From positions 62,001 to 126,000 of the forward strand of contig CACEFF010000001.1 in the NCBI GenBank assembly GCA_902558815.1: a stretch of 64,000 nucleotides of DNA, in the 5' to 3' direction. Position 1 is the first letter of the stretch, and every line of letters begins with the position of its first letter. Below the pieces are notes generated by a model, which saw only the letters and a program-made list of their open reading frames with translations, did not search any database and was not told the DNA's origin. The stretch is from an uncultured Pelagibacteraceae bacterium. Lineage in GTDB: Bacteria > Pseudomonadota > Alphaproteobacteria > Pelagibacterales > Pelagibacteraceae. The position numbers and the translations under genes were made by a program. Below, piece by piece: positions 1 to 8,998 of this stretch.

Positions 1-2285
1 CTAATATAGTAGAATCTCTTAGATGGGTAATGGGAGAAACATCTGCAAAAAGTATGAGAGGATCTGGAATGGAAGATGTAATATTTTCAGGTACTTCAAA
101 TAAAGCTTCTAAAAATATTGCAGAGGTTACAGTTACAGTTGCCAATGAAAAGAACGAGGGTCCCGTTCAATTTAGAGAACTCGATGAAGTAAATGTTAGA
201 AGAAAAATTGAAAAAGAAAAAGGCTCTAAGTTTTATATAAACGACAAAGAAATTAGGGCAAGAGATGCTCAAATGTTTTTTGCAGATTTATCCACCGGAG
301 CTCATTCACCATCTATGATTAGTCAAGGTCGTATAGGTGCACTTGTTACTGCAAAACCAACTGATAGAAGAGCAATTTTAGAAGAGGCAGCAGGTATATC
401 GGGCTTACATGTTAGAAGGCATGAGGCAGAATTAAGATTAAGTGCAGCAGAAAACAATCTAAAAAGGGCAGATGAATTAAGGAGACAACAAGAGAAGCAA
501 TTGGCGAATTTACAAAAACAAGCAGAAGAGGCGACTAAATATAAAGACATATCTGATGAAATAAAAAAAGTGGAGGCAGGTTTATATTATTTAAAATTAT
601 TAGAAATAGATAAAGAAATCAGAATTGAAAATGAAATTAATACTGAAGCAGAGGAAGAAGTAAGTGGTTTCAATAACAAAATTTTTGAAATCGAAAGTAT
701 GATTAAATTTGAAATAGAAAAAGTAACACCTCTAAGAGAAAAAAATATTGAAAACCTCTCAAAAATTCAAAGGCTTAACTTAGAGCTTCAAGGTTTGGAT
801 GAGGAAAAAACAAGAATTCAAGATGAAATACAAAATATAAAAAAAACTCTTCACACTTTTGATGATGATATCAGTAGAGAAAAAGGAATAATTATTGATG
901 CGAATTCCAATGAAAAAAGACTTAAAGAAGAAAAAAAAGAATTAATTGAAATTGATTCTAAGTACTATGAGACTGAAAAGCATTCTAACGAAGATTTAGA
1001 TGGAGCTAAGAACAGACTAAATTTAGAAATAGATAAAGTAAAAGAATTAATTAATTTACAAAAAAATCAAGAAGCAATATCTGTTCTAGATAAGTGTAAA
1101 GTAATTATAGAGGAATATGCAGATAGTTACAGCAAAAATCAAAATATCAAAAAAGAGTCAATAAAAAGAAATGAAAGAATTAATATTATAGATAAAGAAA
1201 TAGAAAGCTGGAAAAATTTGCTCTTAAATTCAGAGAAGATGGTTACAGAACTAAGTGATAGAAAAAATAAATTGAATTTACAGTTAGAAAGATTAGACAA
1301 TCAACCCAAGTTACAAGCTGAAAAAAAAGGTCAAATTTCTGAGGGTCTTAGAATTTCTGAACAAGAAAAAACTGATAATGAAACAATTATAGGTTCTACA
1401 GATGAAAAAATAGAAACTTTAAGATCCCAATTAAATGAAATTCAAGAGCAATCAATTCAAATCAGAGAACGAAAAGCAAGTTCTGGTGCAACGATAGAGG
1501 GGCTCAAAAAACGAAAAAATGATCTTGTTGATAGAATTAACTCAGAATTAAATTTAAAAGAGGATAATATTTTAGAAAATTCTAATCTTTTTGGAAAAGA
1601 AGAGCTTCCAGATGCAGTTAATCAAGAAGATTTATTAGATAAAAAAAAACAAGAGAGAGAAAAATTAGGGTCAGTGAATTTAAAAGCTGATGAGGAAACA
1701 AATAAATATGAAATGGAAATTAAAAAGATGGAGCAAGATCGAGCAGATTTAGTTACTGCAATTACTAAATTAAAAGAAAGTATTAATGAATTAAATCAAA
1801 AAGGTAGAGAAAGATTAATTGAAGCATTTGATAAGGTTAATAGAAAGTTTAATGAAGTTTATACTAAATTATTTAATGGAGGTAATGCTAAACTAGAATT
1901 GGTAGATTCAGATGATCCACTAGAAGCAGGTTTAGAAATGTTGGTAAGTCCTCCAGGTAAAAGACTTCAGTCCATAACTTTATTATCTGGTGGTGAACAA
2001 GCTTTGACAGCACTATCTCTAATTTTTGCAGTTTTTTTGACAAACCCATCACCAATTTGTGTTCTTGACGAAGTTGATGCTCCTCTGGATGACGCGAATG
2101 TAACAAGATTTTGTAGTCTGCTTGAGGAACTTACTAAAATTACAAACACTAAATTTATAATTGTTACCCATCATGCTTTAACAATGTCAAAGATGAATAG
2201 ACTTTATGGTGTCACTATGCCTGAAAAAGGTATCAGCCAGCTGGTAGCTGTTGATTTACAAAAAGCAGAAGGTATGGTTGCTTAA
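1..2285 (+). CDS. smc: Chromosome segregation protein SMC, 5'-truncated, apparently hinge-less
   Basis: This is an ATPase of chromosome organisation. The reading frame is open to the left edge (in-frame codons from base 3 read NIVESLRWVMGE), so the start and the Walker A loop lie outside the window. Visible parts are the N-terminal head (LRWVMGE, then SQGRIGALVTAKPTDRR and ILEEAAG), a long charged coiled coil, and the C-terminal head with the ABC signature LLSGGEQALTALS at about residue 650 (counting from the Met at base 30) and Walker B/D-loop VLDEVDAPLDD at about 677. Only about 460 residues separate the two heads, far fewer than in usual SMCs. I find no globular hinge; a short helical stretch around LDKCKVIIEEYA (bases about 1085-1120) sits where it should be. 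Family assignment is certain; loss of the hinge is inferred by reading. The stop lies 14 bases before atpI. Confidence 0.9.
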   Translation, partial: NIVESLRWVMGETSAKSMRGSGMEDVIFSGTSNKASKNIAEVTVTVANEKNEGPVQFRELDEVNVRRKIEKEKGSKFYINDKEIRARDAQMFFADLSTGAHSPSMISQGRIGALVTAKPTDRRAILEEAAGISGLHVRRHEAELRLSAAENNLKRADELRRQQEKQLANLQKQAEEATKYKDISDEIKKVEAGLYYLKLLEIDKEIRIENEINTEAEEEVSGFNNKIFEIESMIKFEIEKVTPLREKNIENLSKIQRLNLELQGLDEEKTRIQDEIQNIKKTLHTFDDDISREKGIIIDANSNEKRLKEEKKELIEIDSKYYETEKHSNEDLDGAKNRLNLEIDKVKELINLQKNQEAISVLDKCKVIIEEYADSYSKNQNIKKESIKRNERINIIDKEIESWKNLLLNSEKMVTELSDRKNKLNLQLERLDNQPKLQAEKKGQISEGLRISEQEKTDNETIIGSTDEKIETLRSQLNEIQEQSIQIRERKASSGATIEGLKKRKNDLVDRINSELNLKEDNILENSNLFGKEELPDAVNQEDLLDKKKQEREKLGSVNLKADEETNKYEMEIKKMEQDRADLVTAITKLKESINELNQKGRERLIEAFDKVNRKFNEVYTKLFNGGNAKLELVDSDDPLEAGLEMLVSPPGKRLQSITLLSGGEQALTALSLIFAVFLTNPSPICVLDEVDAPLDDANVTRFCSLLEELTKITNTKFIIVTHHALTMSKMNRLYGVTMPEKGISQLVAVDLQKAEGMVA

Positions 2286-2299
2286 TTAAACAAATTTAA

Positions 2300-2575
2300 A
2301 TGGTTAAAGATCCGTTCAAAACTCGCTTGGAGATTGCAAAAAAGAAGGTTATGAAGAGAAATTTGGATTATAAAAAACATAATCCCTCCCCTTTAGGTAG
2401 TGCATTCAAGCTTAGTACTGAATTAGTGTCTGCAGTTGCAATAGGGACAATTATTGGGTTTCTTTTAGACAAGACCTTTGGTACTAAACCATGGTTAATT
2501 TTAATTTTTTTTTTTGTAGGGGTGGTTGCTGGAATAACTAACGTAATTAAGTCTGCAAAAAATATGCAAAAGTAG
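2300..2575 (+). CDS. atpI: ATP synthase protein I (AtpI family)
   Basis: This is a 91-residue small membrane protein of the AtpI/AtpR family, thought to help assemble or stabilise the c-ring or to carry Mg2+ for the F0 sector. It has a basic N-terminus of about 35 residues followed by two hydrophobic helices (about 37-60 and 63-80), separated by the characteristic DKTFGTKPW turn. It is the first gene of a typical alphaproteobacterial F0 operon, 8 bases before atpB. The function within the family is only partly understood; the family call rests on the two-helix pattern and the position. Confidence 0.82.
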   Translation: MVKDPFKTRLEIAKKKVMKRNLDYKKHNPSPLGSAFKLSTELVSAVAIGTIIGFLLDKTFGTKPWLILIFFFVGVVAGITNVIKSAKNMQK

Positions 2576-2583
2576 ATAAAAAT

Positions 2584-3318
2584 ATGGCAGCAAATCCAAT
2601 GACTCAATTTGAAGTTTATAGAATTGGTCCAGAAATTAAAGTTGGTGCTTTTGATATTTCTTTTACAAATGCAAGCTTGTTCATGGTTATTAGTTCGTTA
2701 GCTATTTTAATTATTTTTAATTTAGGCTCAAAAAGAAGTTCTGTACTTCCAAATAAGCTTCAACTTCTAGCTGAGCTAAGTTATACATTTGTTTCAAAAA
2801 TGATAAGTGACACAGCGGGCTCCAAAGCTAAACCATATTTTGCGTTTATTTTTTCATTATTTATGTTTGTGCTTTTTTGTAATATGTTTGGTATGATCCC
2901 ATATACTTTTACTGTCACTAGTCACATTATTGTAACTTTTGTTCTTGCGGCTTTTATATTTATTGGAGTAACAATTATTGGTTTTATTAAACATGGTTTT
3001 GGTTATTTAAAATTATTTGTACCAAGTGGAGTGCCCATTGTTTTACTTCCATTAATTGTCATTATTGAAATTATCTCATATTTAAGTAGACCTGTTAGTT
3101 TATCAGTCAGACTTTTTGCTAATATGATGGCTGGTCATACTATGATGAAAGTTTTCGGAGGCTTTGTAATTAGTCTCGGAATAATCGGTGGATGGCTTCC
3201 ACTGAGTTTTTCGGTTGCTTTAACTGGTTTGGAGATCTTAGTTGCTTTTCTTCAGGCTTATGTTTTTGCAATCTTAACATGCATTTATTTAAATGATGCA
3301 TTAAATTTACACCATTAA
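2584..3318 (+). CDS. atpB: F0F1 ATP synthase subunit a
   Basis: This is the membrane stator subunit that forms the two proton half-channels against the c-ring. It has 244 residues, the usual length for alphaproteobacteria, and five to six hydrophobic segments. The essential arginine helix is visible as SLSVRLFANMMAGH (about residues 173-186), and the conserved C-terminal helix reads LEILVAFLQAYVFAIL. It starts at an ATG 8 bases after atpI and is followed by atpE. The identification is secure. Confidence 0.96.
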   Translation: MAANPMTQFEVYRIGPEIKVGAFDISFTNASLFMVISSLAILIIFNLGSKRSSVLPNKLQLLAELSYTFVSKMISDTAGSKAKPYFAFIFSLFMFVLFCNMFGMIPYTFTVTSHIIVTFVLAAFIFIGVTIIGFIKHGFGYLKLFVPSGVPIVLLPLIVIIEIISYLSRPVSLSVRLFANMMAGHTMMKVFGGFVISLGIIGGWLPLSFSVALTGLEILVAFLQAYVFAILTCIYLNDALNLHH

Positions 3319-3336
3319 TTAACATAGGAGGATATA

Positions 3337-3564
3337 ATGGAATTAGAAGCAGCAAAAATGATTGGAGCAGGTTTAGCGGCAATTGCCCTAGCTGGTGCTG
3401 GAGTTGGTATAGGAATAATTTTTGGAAATTATTTGTCTGGAGCGATGAGAAATCCATCTGCCGCACAAAAACAGTTTCCTAATCTGCTTTTGGGCTTTGC
3501 ACTTGCAGAAGCAACAGGATTATTTGGATTGGTTGTAGCGTTAATCATTCTTTTTGCGTTTTAA
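3337..3564 (+). CDS. atpE: F0F1 ATP synthase subunit c
   Basis: This is the proteolipid that forms the rotating c-ring: 75 residues, two transmembrane helices joined by the polar loop RNPSAAQKQ. The ion-binding carboxylate is the Glu in GFALAEATGLFG. The residue after that Glu is Ala, and the Gln/Ser-Thr ligand set of Na+ rings is absent, so a proton ring is expected. A good Shine-Dalgarno (aggagg, 3327-3332) precedes the ATG, stronger than those of its neighbours, which fits the high copy number needed for c. Confidence 0.97.
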   Translation: MELEAAKMIGAGLAAIALAGAGVGIGIIFGNYLSGAMRNPSAAQKQFPNLLLGFALAEATGLFGLVVALIILFAF

Positions 3565-3567
3565 CTT

Positions 3568-4158
3568 ATGATTAAAAAAATATTTTTTCAGTTTATATTT
3601 TTTAATTTCTTTTTTTTGAAAGAAGTTTTTGCAGCTGAAAGTGGAGGTATGCCACAATTAAATCCTGAGTTTTGGATCTCACAAATATTCTGGCTCACAC
3701 TTACCTTTGGTATTTTATATGTAGTTTTATCAAAACTCATACTACCAAAAATAAGTGCAAATTTAGAACTAAGAAAATCTCAAATACAAGAAAATATTGA
3801 GACTGCAGAAAAACAAAGAGAAATTAGTGAGTCAAAACTTAAAGAGTATAATGATTTTGTTTTAAAAAGTAAATTTGAGGCAAAAAATATTTTTAAAGAT
3901 GCTAGAAAAAAGGTTCTTAAAGATATTAATTCCAAAAAAGAAAATTTAGATAAGCAAATTGATGGGGAGATCAAAAAGGCTGAGCAAGAAATTGCTGTGC
4001 TTAAGAAAAATGCACCAGAAAAAATTAATAAAATTGTAATTGAAACATCTTCAGAACTTGTAAAAAAATTAATTGGGGCTGAGGTTAATAACAGTAGTAT
4101 TTCGGCAATAGTTGATGAATTGTCTAAAAAGAATGGGAATAAGTACTATGGTAATTGA
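3568..4158 (+). CDS. atpG: F0F1 ATP synthase subunit b' (first b-type stalk)
   Basis: This is a peripheral-stalk subunit of the b' type: 196 residues, with a hydrophobic N-terminus resembling a signal anchor (cut-like AxA at about residues 20-22), a second membrane helix (WISQIFWLTLTFGILYVVL) and then a long charged helix. In phototrophs and alphaproteobacteria the stalk is a b/b' heterodimer. The next gene supplies the partner and overlaps it by 11 bases. It starts 3 bases after the atpE stop. Confidence 0.9.
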   Translation: MIKKIFFQFIFFNFFFLKEVFAAESGGMPQLNPEFWISQIFWLTLTFGILYVVLSKLILPKISANLELRKSQIQENIETAEKQREISESKLKEYNDFVLKSKFEAKNIFKDARKKVLKDINSKKENLDKQIDGEIKKAEQEIAVLKKNAPEKINKIVIETSSELVKKLIGAEVNNSSISAIVDELSKKNGNKYYGN

Positions 4159-4645
4159 TTCAACTTTTTGGGTAGCAGTTTCTTTTGTTATATTTTTTGG
4201 TGGTCTTATTTATTTAAAAGTTCCTCACAAGATTAACGAAATACTTAACAAACTAATTTCAGATATTAAAAATGAGATTGATGAAAGCGAAAAGTTAAGA
4301 ACTGAAGCAAAAACATTACTGGATAATTCACAAAAGAAATTAGACACTGCGGAATTTGTTGGTAAAGAAATACTTGAACAAGCTAAAAAAGACAGTGATA
4401 AACTTATAATTGAGCTAAATGACAAGTTCCACAAGTCATCTGAAATTAAAAAAAATCTAGCAGAAAATAAGATAATTCAGATGAAAGAGGCAGCAATTAA
4501 AGAAATTAAAGATACTTCCATAAAAATAGCAGTAGACTCAGTAAAGAAAATTATTGTTACATCTGTTGATAAATCTAAGCTTGATACATTGTTTCAAAAA
4601 AACTTAGATGAAACAAAAGAAGAGTTAAAAAAAATTAACTCATAA
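4148..4645 (+). CDS. atpF: F0F1 ATP synthase subunit b
   Basis: This is the second peripheral-stalk subunit: about 165 residues with one N-terminal helix (FWVAVSFVIFFGGLIYL), the LKVPHKI turn and a long amphipathic coiled helix. I chose the ATG at 4148 because it puts the membrane helix within a few residues of the start, as in the family. In-frame upstream starts at 4112 and 4133 would only add codons overlapping b'. It ends the F0 operon; the F1 genes are not nearby, as is usual in alphaproteobacteria. crtI begins only 39 bases further on. Confidence 0.88.
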   Translation: MVIDSTFWVAVSFVIFFGGLIYLKVPHKINEILNKLISDIKNEIDESEKLRTEAKTLLDNSQKKLDTAEFVGKEILEQAKKDSDKLIIELNDKFHKSSEIKKNLAENKIIQMKEAAIKEIKDTSIKIAVDSVKKIIVTSVDKSKLDTLFQKNLDETKEELKKINS

Positions 4646-4684
4646 TAGTCTTACAATTTTTTTAAAAAACTATAAATTATCAAA

Positions 4685-6145
4685 ATGAATTCTGTTGTAA
4701 TAGGCTCAGGTTTTGGAGGTATAGCTGCTGCTCTTCGTTTAAAAGCTAAAGGCCATAAAGTAACTTTAATAGAAAAACACGAAGATCTTGGAGGTAGAGC
4801 AAGGGTGTTCAAGAGAAATGGGTTTACCTTTGATGGAGGACCTACAGTTATAACAGCACCATATTTAATTAATGAACTATTCGAATTATTCGAAAAAGAT
4901 CCAAAAGATTATATTAAGCTATCTCCACTTAAAATTTGGTATCAATTTGTTTTTGAAGATAATTCAAAATTTAATTACTCAGGTGATGAAACTGATATGA
5001 AAAAACAAATTGGAGAAATTAGTGAAGAAGATATCAAGGGTTATGACGAATTAGTCAACTTTACAAAAAAAATTTTTGATAAAGGATTTACAGATCTTGC
5101 TGACGTACCGTTTGACAAACCTATATTCATGATACAACAATTGCCAGCACTTTTAAAACTTAAGAGTTATAAATCAGTTTATTCATTAGTTTCGTCTTAT
5201 ATAAAAAATGAAAAACTAAGAAGAATGTTAAGTATGCATCCTCTTCTAGTAGGTGGGAATCCTTTTACAACTACTTCAATTTATGGGCTAATTTTATATT
5301 TAGAAAAAAAGTGGGGTATTCATTATTCGATGGGTGGTACAGGCAATATCATAAAAGGTTTTGAAAGATTGATGAATGAAGTGGGTATAGAAATAATTAA
5401 GGGTCATGAAGTAAAACAAATTATTTCTAATAACAATAAAATAACTGGTGTTAAATTAGATAATCAAGCAAATATTGAAACTAACAATGTTATTTGTAAT
5501 GCGGACCCTCCTGCTGTTTATGAAAAAATGTTGAATGGAAATAAAGATAACTCATTTATGTTTAAATGGAAAAAAAATAGAATGGAATATTCTATGGGAT
5601 TGTTTGTTTATTATTTTGGAACTAAAAAAATGTATAGTGATGTTGAACATCATACAATAAAATTTGGTAATAAATATAAAGAACATCTTGACGATATATT
5701 TGAAAAAAAAAAATTAAATAATGATATAAGTTATTATCTGCACAGACCTTCGGCTACAGACAAATCTATGGCTCCAGATGGTAAAGATTGTTTTTATGTT
5801 TTAGTTCCAGTACCAAATAATCAATCAAAAATTGATTGGTCCATTGAGGGTGAAAAAATGAAAAATTTAGTAATTGATAAAATGGAAAAAGATTTAATGC
5901 CAAATCTTAGAGAAAACATTATTGAAGATTTTTATTTAACCCCAGATTATTTTGAGAAAGATTTGAATACTAAATATGGTTCAGGTTTTTCAATTCAACC
6001 AAAATTTTCGCAATCAGCTTATTTTAGATTTCATAATAGATCAGAAATATATGATGGACTTTATTTTGTTGGAGCAGGAACTCATCCAGGAGCTGGTGTA
6101 CCAGGGGTACTTTCATCAGCAAAAGTATTAGATAAAATTTTATAA
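4685..6145 (+). CDS. crtI: Phytoene desaturase (lycopene-forming)
   Basis: This FAD-dependent enzyme converts phytoene to lycopene, the second step of the carotenoid branch. It has 486 residues. The dinucleotide-binding GSGFGGIAAALRLKAKGHKV motif is at the very N-terminus, followed by EKHEDLGGRARVF. The C-terminal CrtI signature reads YFVGAGTHPGAGVPGV. The stop and the next start share a base (TAATG), so crtI and crtB are translationally coupled. This is the first gene of the retinal cassette and may be read from the atp operon or from a promoter in the 39-base AT-rich gap. Confidence 0.94.
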   Translation: MNSVVIGSGFGGIAAALRLKAKGHKVTLIEKHEDLGGRARVFKRNGFTFDGGPTVITAPYLINELFELFEKDPKDYIKLSPLKIWYQFVFEDNSKFNYSGDETDMKKQIGEISEEDIKGYDELVNFTKKIFDKGFTDLADVPFDKPIFMIQQLPALLKLKSYKSVYSLVSSYIKNEKLRRMLSMHPLLVGGNPFTTTSIYGLILYLEKKWGIHYSMGGTGNIIKGFERLMNEVGIEIIKGHEVKQIISNNNKITGVKLDNQANIETNNVICNADPPAVYEKMLNGNKDNSFMFKWKKNRMEYSMGLFVYYFGTKKMYSDVEHHTIKFGNKYKEHLDDIFEKKKLNNDISYYLHRPSATDKSMAPDGKDCFYVLVPVPNNQSKIDWSIEGEKMKNLVIDKMEKDLMPNLRENIIEDFYLTPDYFEKDLNTKYGSGFSIQPKFSQSAYFRFHNRSEIYDGLYFVGAGTHPGAGVPGVLSSAKVLDKIL

Positions 6146-6996
6146 TGTCTAATAAAAGTTACTTATCTATTTATGCTAAGTCGTTCAGTTGGGCGGGTTT
6201 TTTTTTACCTAAAGAAACTTTAGAAAAATGTTCAACTTTATACGACTTTTGTAGAGTTGCTGACAACATTGCAGATAGTGATGAAAAAATAGAAAATAAA
6301 AAAAAAAAATTTAGTCATTTTGAAAATGATTTTAATAATAAAAACTTTGATAATCCTATTATTAAAAATATGTGGGAACTCATTAAGGAATTCAATATAT
6401 CTTTGAAAATTGTTCAAGATTTATTGACTGGAATTAAATCAGATATTAATGATAAAATTATATTAAGCTCAAAAAAAGATATTTTAATTTACTCATACAG
6501 GGTGGCTGGAACTGTTGGGTTAATGATGGCGAAAATTTTAAAAGTAAACAAAAAAAGTTCACTTAAATCAGCTATTGATCTTGGAATTGCAATGCAACTT
6601 ACCAATATATCAAGAGATGTAATTGAAGATTCAAAAAATAATCGTTCTTATATTGGTAAAAATTTTGAGGAAATTTCATCAACTATTAATCTTGCAGATA
6701 ATTTTTATGAAAATTCGTTTTATTCAATTAAAGATATACCAATAAGTTTCCGTTTTTCTATTTTGGTTGCGAGAAGAGTTTATAGAAAAATAGGACATAA
6801 AATTCTTAACAAAAAAAACTTAGAAAACTATCAAAATTCAGGAAAGATATATGTTTCAAATACAGAAAAAGTCTTAGAGACTTTTTTTTCAATTTTTGAC
6901 TTAATTAAACTATCATTCAGTTATAAAAAAGATGATCAAATACAACATGATCATAATTTAATTAATGAAGAAATAAATTTAGATGAAAGAATTTGA
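6145..6996 (+). CDS. crtB: Phytoene synthase
   Basis: This enzyme joins two geranylgeranyl diphosphates into phytoene. It has 283 residues of the squalene/phytoene synthase fold. Both Asp-rich Mg2+-diphosphate motifs are visible: CRVADNIADSDE (about residues 35-47) and QLTNISRDVIED (about 151-162). It overlaps crtI by one base and crtY by 14 bases. The GGPP synthase (crtE) that would feed it is not in the window and must be elsewhere in the genome. Confidence 0.93.
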   Translation: MSNKSYLSIYAKSFSWAGFFLPKETLEKCSTLYDFCRVADNIADSDEKIENKKKKFSHFENDFNNKNFDNPIIKNMWELIKEFNISLKIVQDLLTGIKSDINDKIILSSKKDILIYSYRVAGTVGLMMAKILKVNKKSSLKSAIDLGIAMQLTNISRDVIEDSKNNRSYIGKNFEEISSTINLADNFYENSFYSIKDIPISFRFSILVARRVYRKIGHKILNKKNLENYQNSGKIYVSNTEKVLETFFSIFDLIKLSFSYKKDDQIQHDHNLINEEINLDERI

Positions 6997-8050
6997 TTAT
7001 ATTATTATTGGTGGTGGTTGTGCAGGATTATCACTTGCATATGAACTTGAAATTAATGGAAAATTAAAAAGTAAAACTTTAGCTATTATTGAACCAAGAA
7101 CAGATTATAAAAAAGATAAAACTTGGTCTTTTTGGAAAGTAATGACACACAATTTTGATGATTGCGTTAAAAAAAGTTGGGAAAGTTTTTCAATTAATAT
7201 ACCAAAAAAAACAAATTATTTAGAATGTGCCAGTTATCCTTACCAAAGTGTTGATAGTGGCTTATTTTATGAAAAAATTAACAACAAATTAAAAGAGAAT
7301 AATAATATTTCTTTTTTTAAAGATTTAAGTGAAATTAATTCAAAAGACTCTTTTATTTTTAATAGTGTTCCATCAATTAAAAAAAATCATCGTAATTTTT
7401 GGCAACATTTTTGTGGTGTAGAAATTGAAACTCAAAATAATTTTTTTGATGATAAAATTTTTAATTTAATGGATTTTGACTGTGATCAAAGAGAGAGTGT
7501 TCATTTTTTTTATACTCTACCCTTCTCAAAAACTAGGGCTTTAATTGAAACTACTTGGTTATCGAAAATGAATGATAGTTCTCAAAAAGATTATGACAAA
7601 CAAATTAAAAATTATATTGAAAATCATCTTAATTTAAAGGATTACAAAATAATTTATAAAGAGGAAGGCGCGATCCCTCTTTTCTATCCAACATATGAGA
7701 AAGAAAAAAATAAGATTAATATTGGAACTGCTGGAGGTATGACCAGATTAAGTACTGGTTATACTTTTTTAAATATTCAAGATCACAGTAAATATATAAG
7801 GGAGAATATTGAAAATATCATTAACGCAAAAAAGTATAAAATTGGTAATAAATATCAATTTTTAGATGAGGTATTTCTAAGAGTTCTTGAAAAACATCCA
7901 GAAAAAATGCCTGATATATTTTTTAAAATGTTTAAGGCTTCACCAAAGACTGTTATAAAATTTTTGTCTAATAAAAGTAATTATTTTGAGGATTTATCTA
8001 TAATTTTTAAGATGCCAAAATTAACTTTTATTAAAGCATTGTTTTACTAG
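6983..8050 (+). CDS. crtY: Lycopene beta-cyclase, CrtY type
   Basis: This flavoprotein cyclises both ends of lycopene to give beta-carotene. It has 355 residues, slightly short for CrtY. The nucleotide-binding motif IIGGGCAGLSLAYELE is at the N-terminus. Characteristic CrtY segments follow: KTWSFW (about residues 47-52), FFYTLPFSKTRALIETTWLS, and NIGTAGGMTRLSTGYTF near residue 250. The start overlaps the crtB end by 14 bases, so the two are probably coupled. blh begins 12 bases after the stop. Confidence 0.92.
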   Translation: MKEFDYIIIGGGCAGLSLAYELEINGKLKSKTLAIIEPRTDYKKDKTWSFWKVMTHNFDDCVKKSWESFSINIPKKTNYLECASYPYQSVDSGLFYEKINNKLKENNNISFFKDLSEINSKDSFIFNSVPSIKKNHRNFWQHFCGVEIETQNNFFDDKIFNLMDFDCDQRESVHFFYTLPFSKTRALIETTWLSKMNDSSQKDYDKQIKNYIENHLNLKDYKIIYKEEGAIPLFYPTYEKEKNKINIGTAGGMTRLSTGYTFLNIQDHSKYIRENIENIINAKKYKIGNKYQFLDEVFLRVLEKHPEKMPDIFFKMFKASPKTVIKFLSNKSNYFEDLSIIFKMPKLTFIKALFY

Positions 8051-8062
8051 TTATATTTAGAA

Positions 8063-8998
8063 ATGAATAATCAAATTAAAAAAATAAATTTAAATCATTC
8101 TTTCATTTTTTTTTTATTTTGTAACGTTTTTTCTTTAATAACTTTTAAAGTTAACAGTTTTACCATTTCTCCGTTAATTTGCTTATTCCTAATTTTAAGT
8201 ATTGGTATTTCTCATGGATCACTCGACAATGAAAAAGGAAGAAAACTTTTTCAAATTCTTGGTATCAATCACTTTTTTATTTTTTATCTTTCATATATTT
8301 TGATTGGTCTAGTGCTAATAATTTTATGGATGATTATACCACATATTTCTTTAGTAATTTTTTTAATAGTTGCATCTCATCATTTCGGTAAAGAAGATAC
8401 TCAATTTTTAATAATTGAAAATACATATCTTAATCAATTATTATTTCTCTTAAAAGGTTCTTTGATAGTTTTTGCTCCAATGTATTTTCATTTTGATGAA
8501 ACAATATCAATATTCAAATTATTGTTAATTGATAATGATTCTTTCTATGAATTTCTAGATATAATAGAAACTAATAAGATTTTACTTTATGGAATTATTC
8601 TTTCAACTTTATCAAGTATTTTATTATTTACCAAAAATTTTGAATTAAAGAAATTCACTATTTTTTTAGATTATTTTTCAATTCTTATAATAAATTATTA
8701 TTTTTCTCCCTTACTAGCTTTTACTATTTATTTCTGTTTTTTACATTCCATAAGACACAGTATCTCATTAATATCCGAATTAGATAAAAATGACTTAAGT
8801 AATGGATTAAAAATCTTTATAAAAAAAGCTTTACCGTTAACAATCCTTACTGCTACTTTTTGTTTAGTTGGGCTTTATTTATTAAATAATACTTATAATT
8901 TTGATAGTTCGGTTCTTAAAATTATATTTATAGGTTTGGCGTCTTTAACCTTTCCACATATATTGCTCGAATATTTAATTGAAAAAAATGAAAAATAA
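8063..8998 (+). CDS. blh: Beta-carotene 15,15'-dioxygenase, Brp/Blh family
   Basis: This membrane-embedded iron enzyme splits beta-carotene into two retinals, the chromophore of proteorhodopsin. It has 311 residues with many hydrophobic helices. The family's histidine motifs are present: GISHGSLDNEKG (about residues 49-60), VASHHFGKEDT (about 102-112) and FLHSIRHS (about 226-233). Its presence turns the carotenoid cassette into a retinal cassette. No rhodopsin gene lies in the window. It overlaps ispH by 11 bases. Confidence 0.92.
   Translation: MNNQIKKINLNHSFIFFLFCNVFSLITFKVNSFTISPLICLFLILSIGISHGSLDNEKGRKLFQILGINHFFIFYLSYILIGLVLIILWMIIPHISLVIFLIVASHHFGKEDTQFLIIENTYLNQLLFLLKGSLIVFAPMYFHFDETISIFKLLLIDNDSFYEFLDIIETNKILLYGIILSTLSSILLFTKNFELKKFTIFLDYFSILIINYYFSPLLAFTIYFCFLHSIRHSISLISELDKNDLSNGLKIFIKKALPLTILTATFCLVGLYLLNNTYNFDSSVLKIIFIGLASLTFPHILLEYLIEKNEK

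Noticed and set aside
3337-3564. Sodium-binding c-ring
   Set aside because: The residue after the ion-binding Glu is Ala, and the Gln of the first helix and Ser/Thr ligand expected for Na+ binding are lacking; a proton ring is the better reading.
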